A stretch of 6,312 nt of DNA from Chitinophagaceae bacterium (lineage in GTDB: Bacteria > Bacteroidota > Bacteroidia > Chitinophagales > Chitinophagaceae). A program made the position numbers and the translations under genes. Positions 5,005 to 6,312 of this stretch are shown in pieces; the first letter of the stretch is position 1, and the number at the start of each line of letters is the position of its first letter. The stretch is taken from the NCBI GenBank assembly GCA_003136915.1, contig PLEB01000084.1, positions 2,722 to 9,033 of the forward strand, read 5' to 3'. The notes under the pieces are model-generated. The model saw only the letters and a list, made by a program, of their open reading frames with translations. It was not told where the DNA came from and did no database searches.

Positions 5005-5307
5005 ATGGCAACAGTTGTGATACCGACTCCATTACGCAAGTTTACCAACCAAACCGCAAAGCTCCAGATATCTGCAAATACGGTTGGAGAAGTAATTGAT
5101 TCCCTGACCCGCGATTTCCCAGACCTGAAAAAACATTTATTGGACGAGCAGGGAAAGGTTCGCTCCTTTATAAACATTTTTGCCGGAGACGAAGATATCC
5201 GTGATCTGCAACAGGAAAAGACAGTTGTAGACGAAGCAACTATTGTAAGCATTGTGCCTGCCATCGCAGGAGGCATTCAATTTAAATCATCCCATCATGG
5301 CAATTGA
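5005..5307 (+). CDS. cysO: CysO-type sulfur carrier protein (ThiS/MoaD ubiquitin-like fold) with C-terminal extension
   Basis: This 100-residue beta-grasp protein would carry sulfur as a C-terminal thiocarboxylate. Features close to M. tuberculosis CysO include VVIPTPLRKFT near the start, FINIFAGDEDIR (55-66) and the terminal block VSIVPAIAGG (81-90), whose Gly-Gly is the site of adenylation and thiocarboxylation. CysO and most ThiS/MoaD proteins end at Gly-Gly. Here ten more residues, IQFKSSHHGN (91-100), follow. The reaction needs a free terminal Gly, so a peptidase should remove this tail; the neighbouring JAMM enzyme is the obvious candidate. The tail codons lead up to the moeZ start at 5297, and the genes overlap by 11 bases, which would couple translation. 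No Shine-Dalgarno sequence is seen. Confidence 0.9.
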   Translation: MATVVIPTPLRKFTNQTAKLQISANTVGEVIDSLTRDFPDLKKHLLDEQGKVRSFINIFAGDEDIRDLQQEKTVVDEATIVSIVPAIAGGIQFKSSHHGN

Positions 5308-6312
5308 AAATATAAAATTTTCCAAAGAAGAACTCGCTCGGTATAACCGGCACATGATCATTCCAGATTTTGGCGAAGAAGCCCAGAAAAAACTGAAGGC
5401 TTCAAAAGTATTGGTGATTGGTTGTGGCGGGCTGGGAAGTCCTGCCCTGCTATATCTTACCGCTGCGGGAATTGGAACTATTGGAATCGTAGACTTTGAT
5501 GTCGTGGATGACAGTAACCTGCAGCGGCAGGTGCTGTTTGACATTCATGAAATCGGTAAACCAAAAGTGGAAGCAGCCAGACGTCGTTTGGAGGCCCTGA
5601 ATCCGTATGTTCGTTTCAACCTATACAATACCCACCTGAATTCGGAAAACGCTTTGGACATTTTCCGGGAATATGATGTCGTTGCGGATGGAACAGATAA
5701 TTTCCCTACCCGCTACCTGGTTAATGATGCCTGTCTCCTGCTGGACAAGCCCAATGTTTACGCTTCCATTTTTCAGTTTGAAGGACAGGTTTCGGTATTT
5801 AACTATGTTAATGAACACGGAGAAAGAGGTCCGAATTACCGCGATCTTTATCCGGTGCCCCCTCCACCTGGCCTGGTCCCCAGCTGCGCGGAGGGTGGCG
5901 TACTGGGCGTATTGCCGGGCATAGTCGGAAGCCTTCAGGCTTTGGAAGTGATTAAGATTATTACCGGGGTTGGAGAGCCGCTCTCTGGCAGGTTCTTTAC
6001 TTTCGATGCTCTTAATTTTGAAAACCGCACATTTAATATAAAGCGCCGGTCAGATAATCCTGTGAACGGGAAAAATCCAACCATAACCAAATTGATCGAT
6101 TACGAACTGTTTTGCGGAATGCGCGCTGTGGAGGAAAAACCACTGAAAGAGATTACGGCAAAGGAATTATACGAGTGGCAGGTAAAAGGGAAAAAATTCC
6201 AGCTCATCGATGTCCGCGAGCCATACGAATATGAAATCGCGCAGATCGGTGGCGAACTCATCCCTTTGTCAACTGTTGCTGATCAGGCTGGCAGGATCTC
6301 AAGGGAAATGGA
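5297..6312 (+). CDS. moeZ: MoeZ-type E1-like adenylyltransferase with rhodanese domain, 3' end cut by window
   Basis: The frame runs open from the ATG at 5297 to the window edge, giving 338 complete codons. Residues 1 to about 260 form a MoeB/ThiF domain. It has RYNRHM (15-20), the nucleotide loop GCGGLGS (42-48), Asp66 and Asp71 around the acidic loop, NLQRQ (74-78), Lys90, DGTDNF (131-136) with the expected Mg-binding Asp131, and VPSCAEGGVLG (194-204) with a conserved Cys197. A linker, LIDYELFCG (266-274), leads into a rhodanese domain starting near 283, with IDVREPYEYEIAQI (304-317). The rhodanese active-site Cys would lie beyond the window. The enzyme would adenylate CysO and transfer sulfur to it. 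The E. coli MoeB zinc CxxC is replaced by PNYRDLYP (179-186). Identification as MoeZ rather than MoeB rests on the rhodanese fusion and the operon. Confidence 0.92.
   Translation, partial: MAIENIKFSKEELARYNRHMIIPDFGEEAQKKLKASKVLVIGCGGLGSPALLYLTAAGIGTIGIVDFDVVDDSNLQRQVLFDIHEIGKPKVEAARRRLEALNPYVRFNLYNTHLNSENALDIFREYDVVADGTDNFPTRYLVNDACLLLDKPNVYASIFQFEGQVSVFNYVNEHGERGPNYRDLYPVPPPPGLVPSCAEGGVLGVLPGIVGSLQALEVIKIITGVGEPLSGRFFTFDALNFENRTFNIKRRSDNPVNGKNPTITKLIDYELFCGMRAVEEKPLKEITAKELYEWQVKGKKFQLIDVREPYEYEIAQIGGELIPLSTVADQAGRISREM

Noticed and set aside
4896..5276. Long open frame on the minus strand opposite mec and cysO
   Set aside because: It is antisense to two genes with strong family motifs, has no recognisable domain, and is rich in Ser and Arg as expected of a shadow frame. 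The same applies to the other antisense frames at 1743-1979, 2187-2435, 3082-3288, 4253-4543, 5287-5544 and 5621-5818.

Overview
The window looks like a chromosomal stretch from a member of the Bacteroidota, perhaps a Chitinophagales or Sphingobacteriales relative. This is an inference from two exact TAnnTTTG -7 promoter boxes, starts mostly without Shine-Dalgarno sequences, AT-rich heptamer repeats between genes, and the protein families present. All genes read on the + strand. There are no IS elements, tRNA or rRNA genes, or CRISPR arrays.

Positions 1-1711 are the distal end of a high-affinity phosphate uptake operon: the tail of pstC, then pstA and pstB, each joined to the next by an ATGA overlap. 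No phoU follows pstB.

Positions 1790-3337 hold a sulfur-assimilation unit: a siroheme-synthase domain (precorrin-2 dehydrogenase/ferrochelatase) followed by a TauE/SafE (TSUP) transporter. The two frames meet at a run of nine T in the middle of what would be one membrane helix. One T fewer would give a single 509-residue fusion, so this is a split or frameshifted fusion gene, a slippage site, or a sequencing error.

Positions 3338-3626 are intergenic but dense. A perfect 32-nt inverted repeat made of ATTAAAA-type heptamers encloses a structured 56-nt core. Next comes a promoter whose expected start falls on the GTG of a 23-codon leader peptide with five consecutive Cys codons and a sixth two codons later. 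An intrinsic terminator follows, ending four bases before the next gene. The leader can form mutually exclusive terminator, antiterminator and protector pairings. This is the layout of a cysteine-sensing transcription attenuator.

Positions 3627-6312 are the operon it would control: a CysM-type cysteine synthase, a Mec-type JAMM peptidase, a CysO-type sulfur carrier and a MoeZ-type E1-like enzyme with a rhodanese domain (cut by the window end). Together they match the protein-thiocarboxylate route to cysteine known from Mycobacterium tuberculosis. MoeZ would activate and sulfurate CysO, CysM would join the thiocarboxylate to an activated serine, and Mec would release cysteine. The carrier is unusual in having ten residues after its Gly-Gly, so it may need processing before use. 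The main candidate for a little-described system is this pathway under a poly-cysteine, probably leaderless, attenuator.
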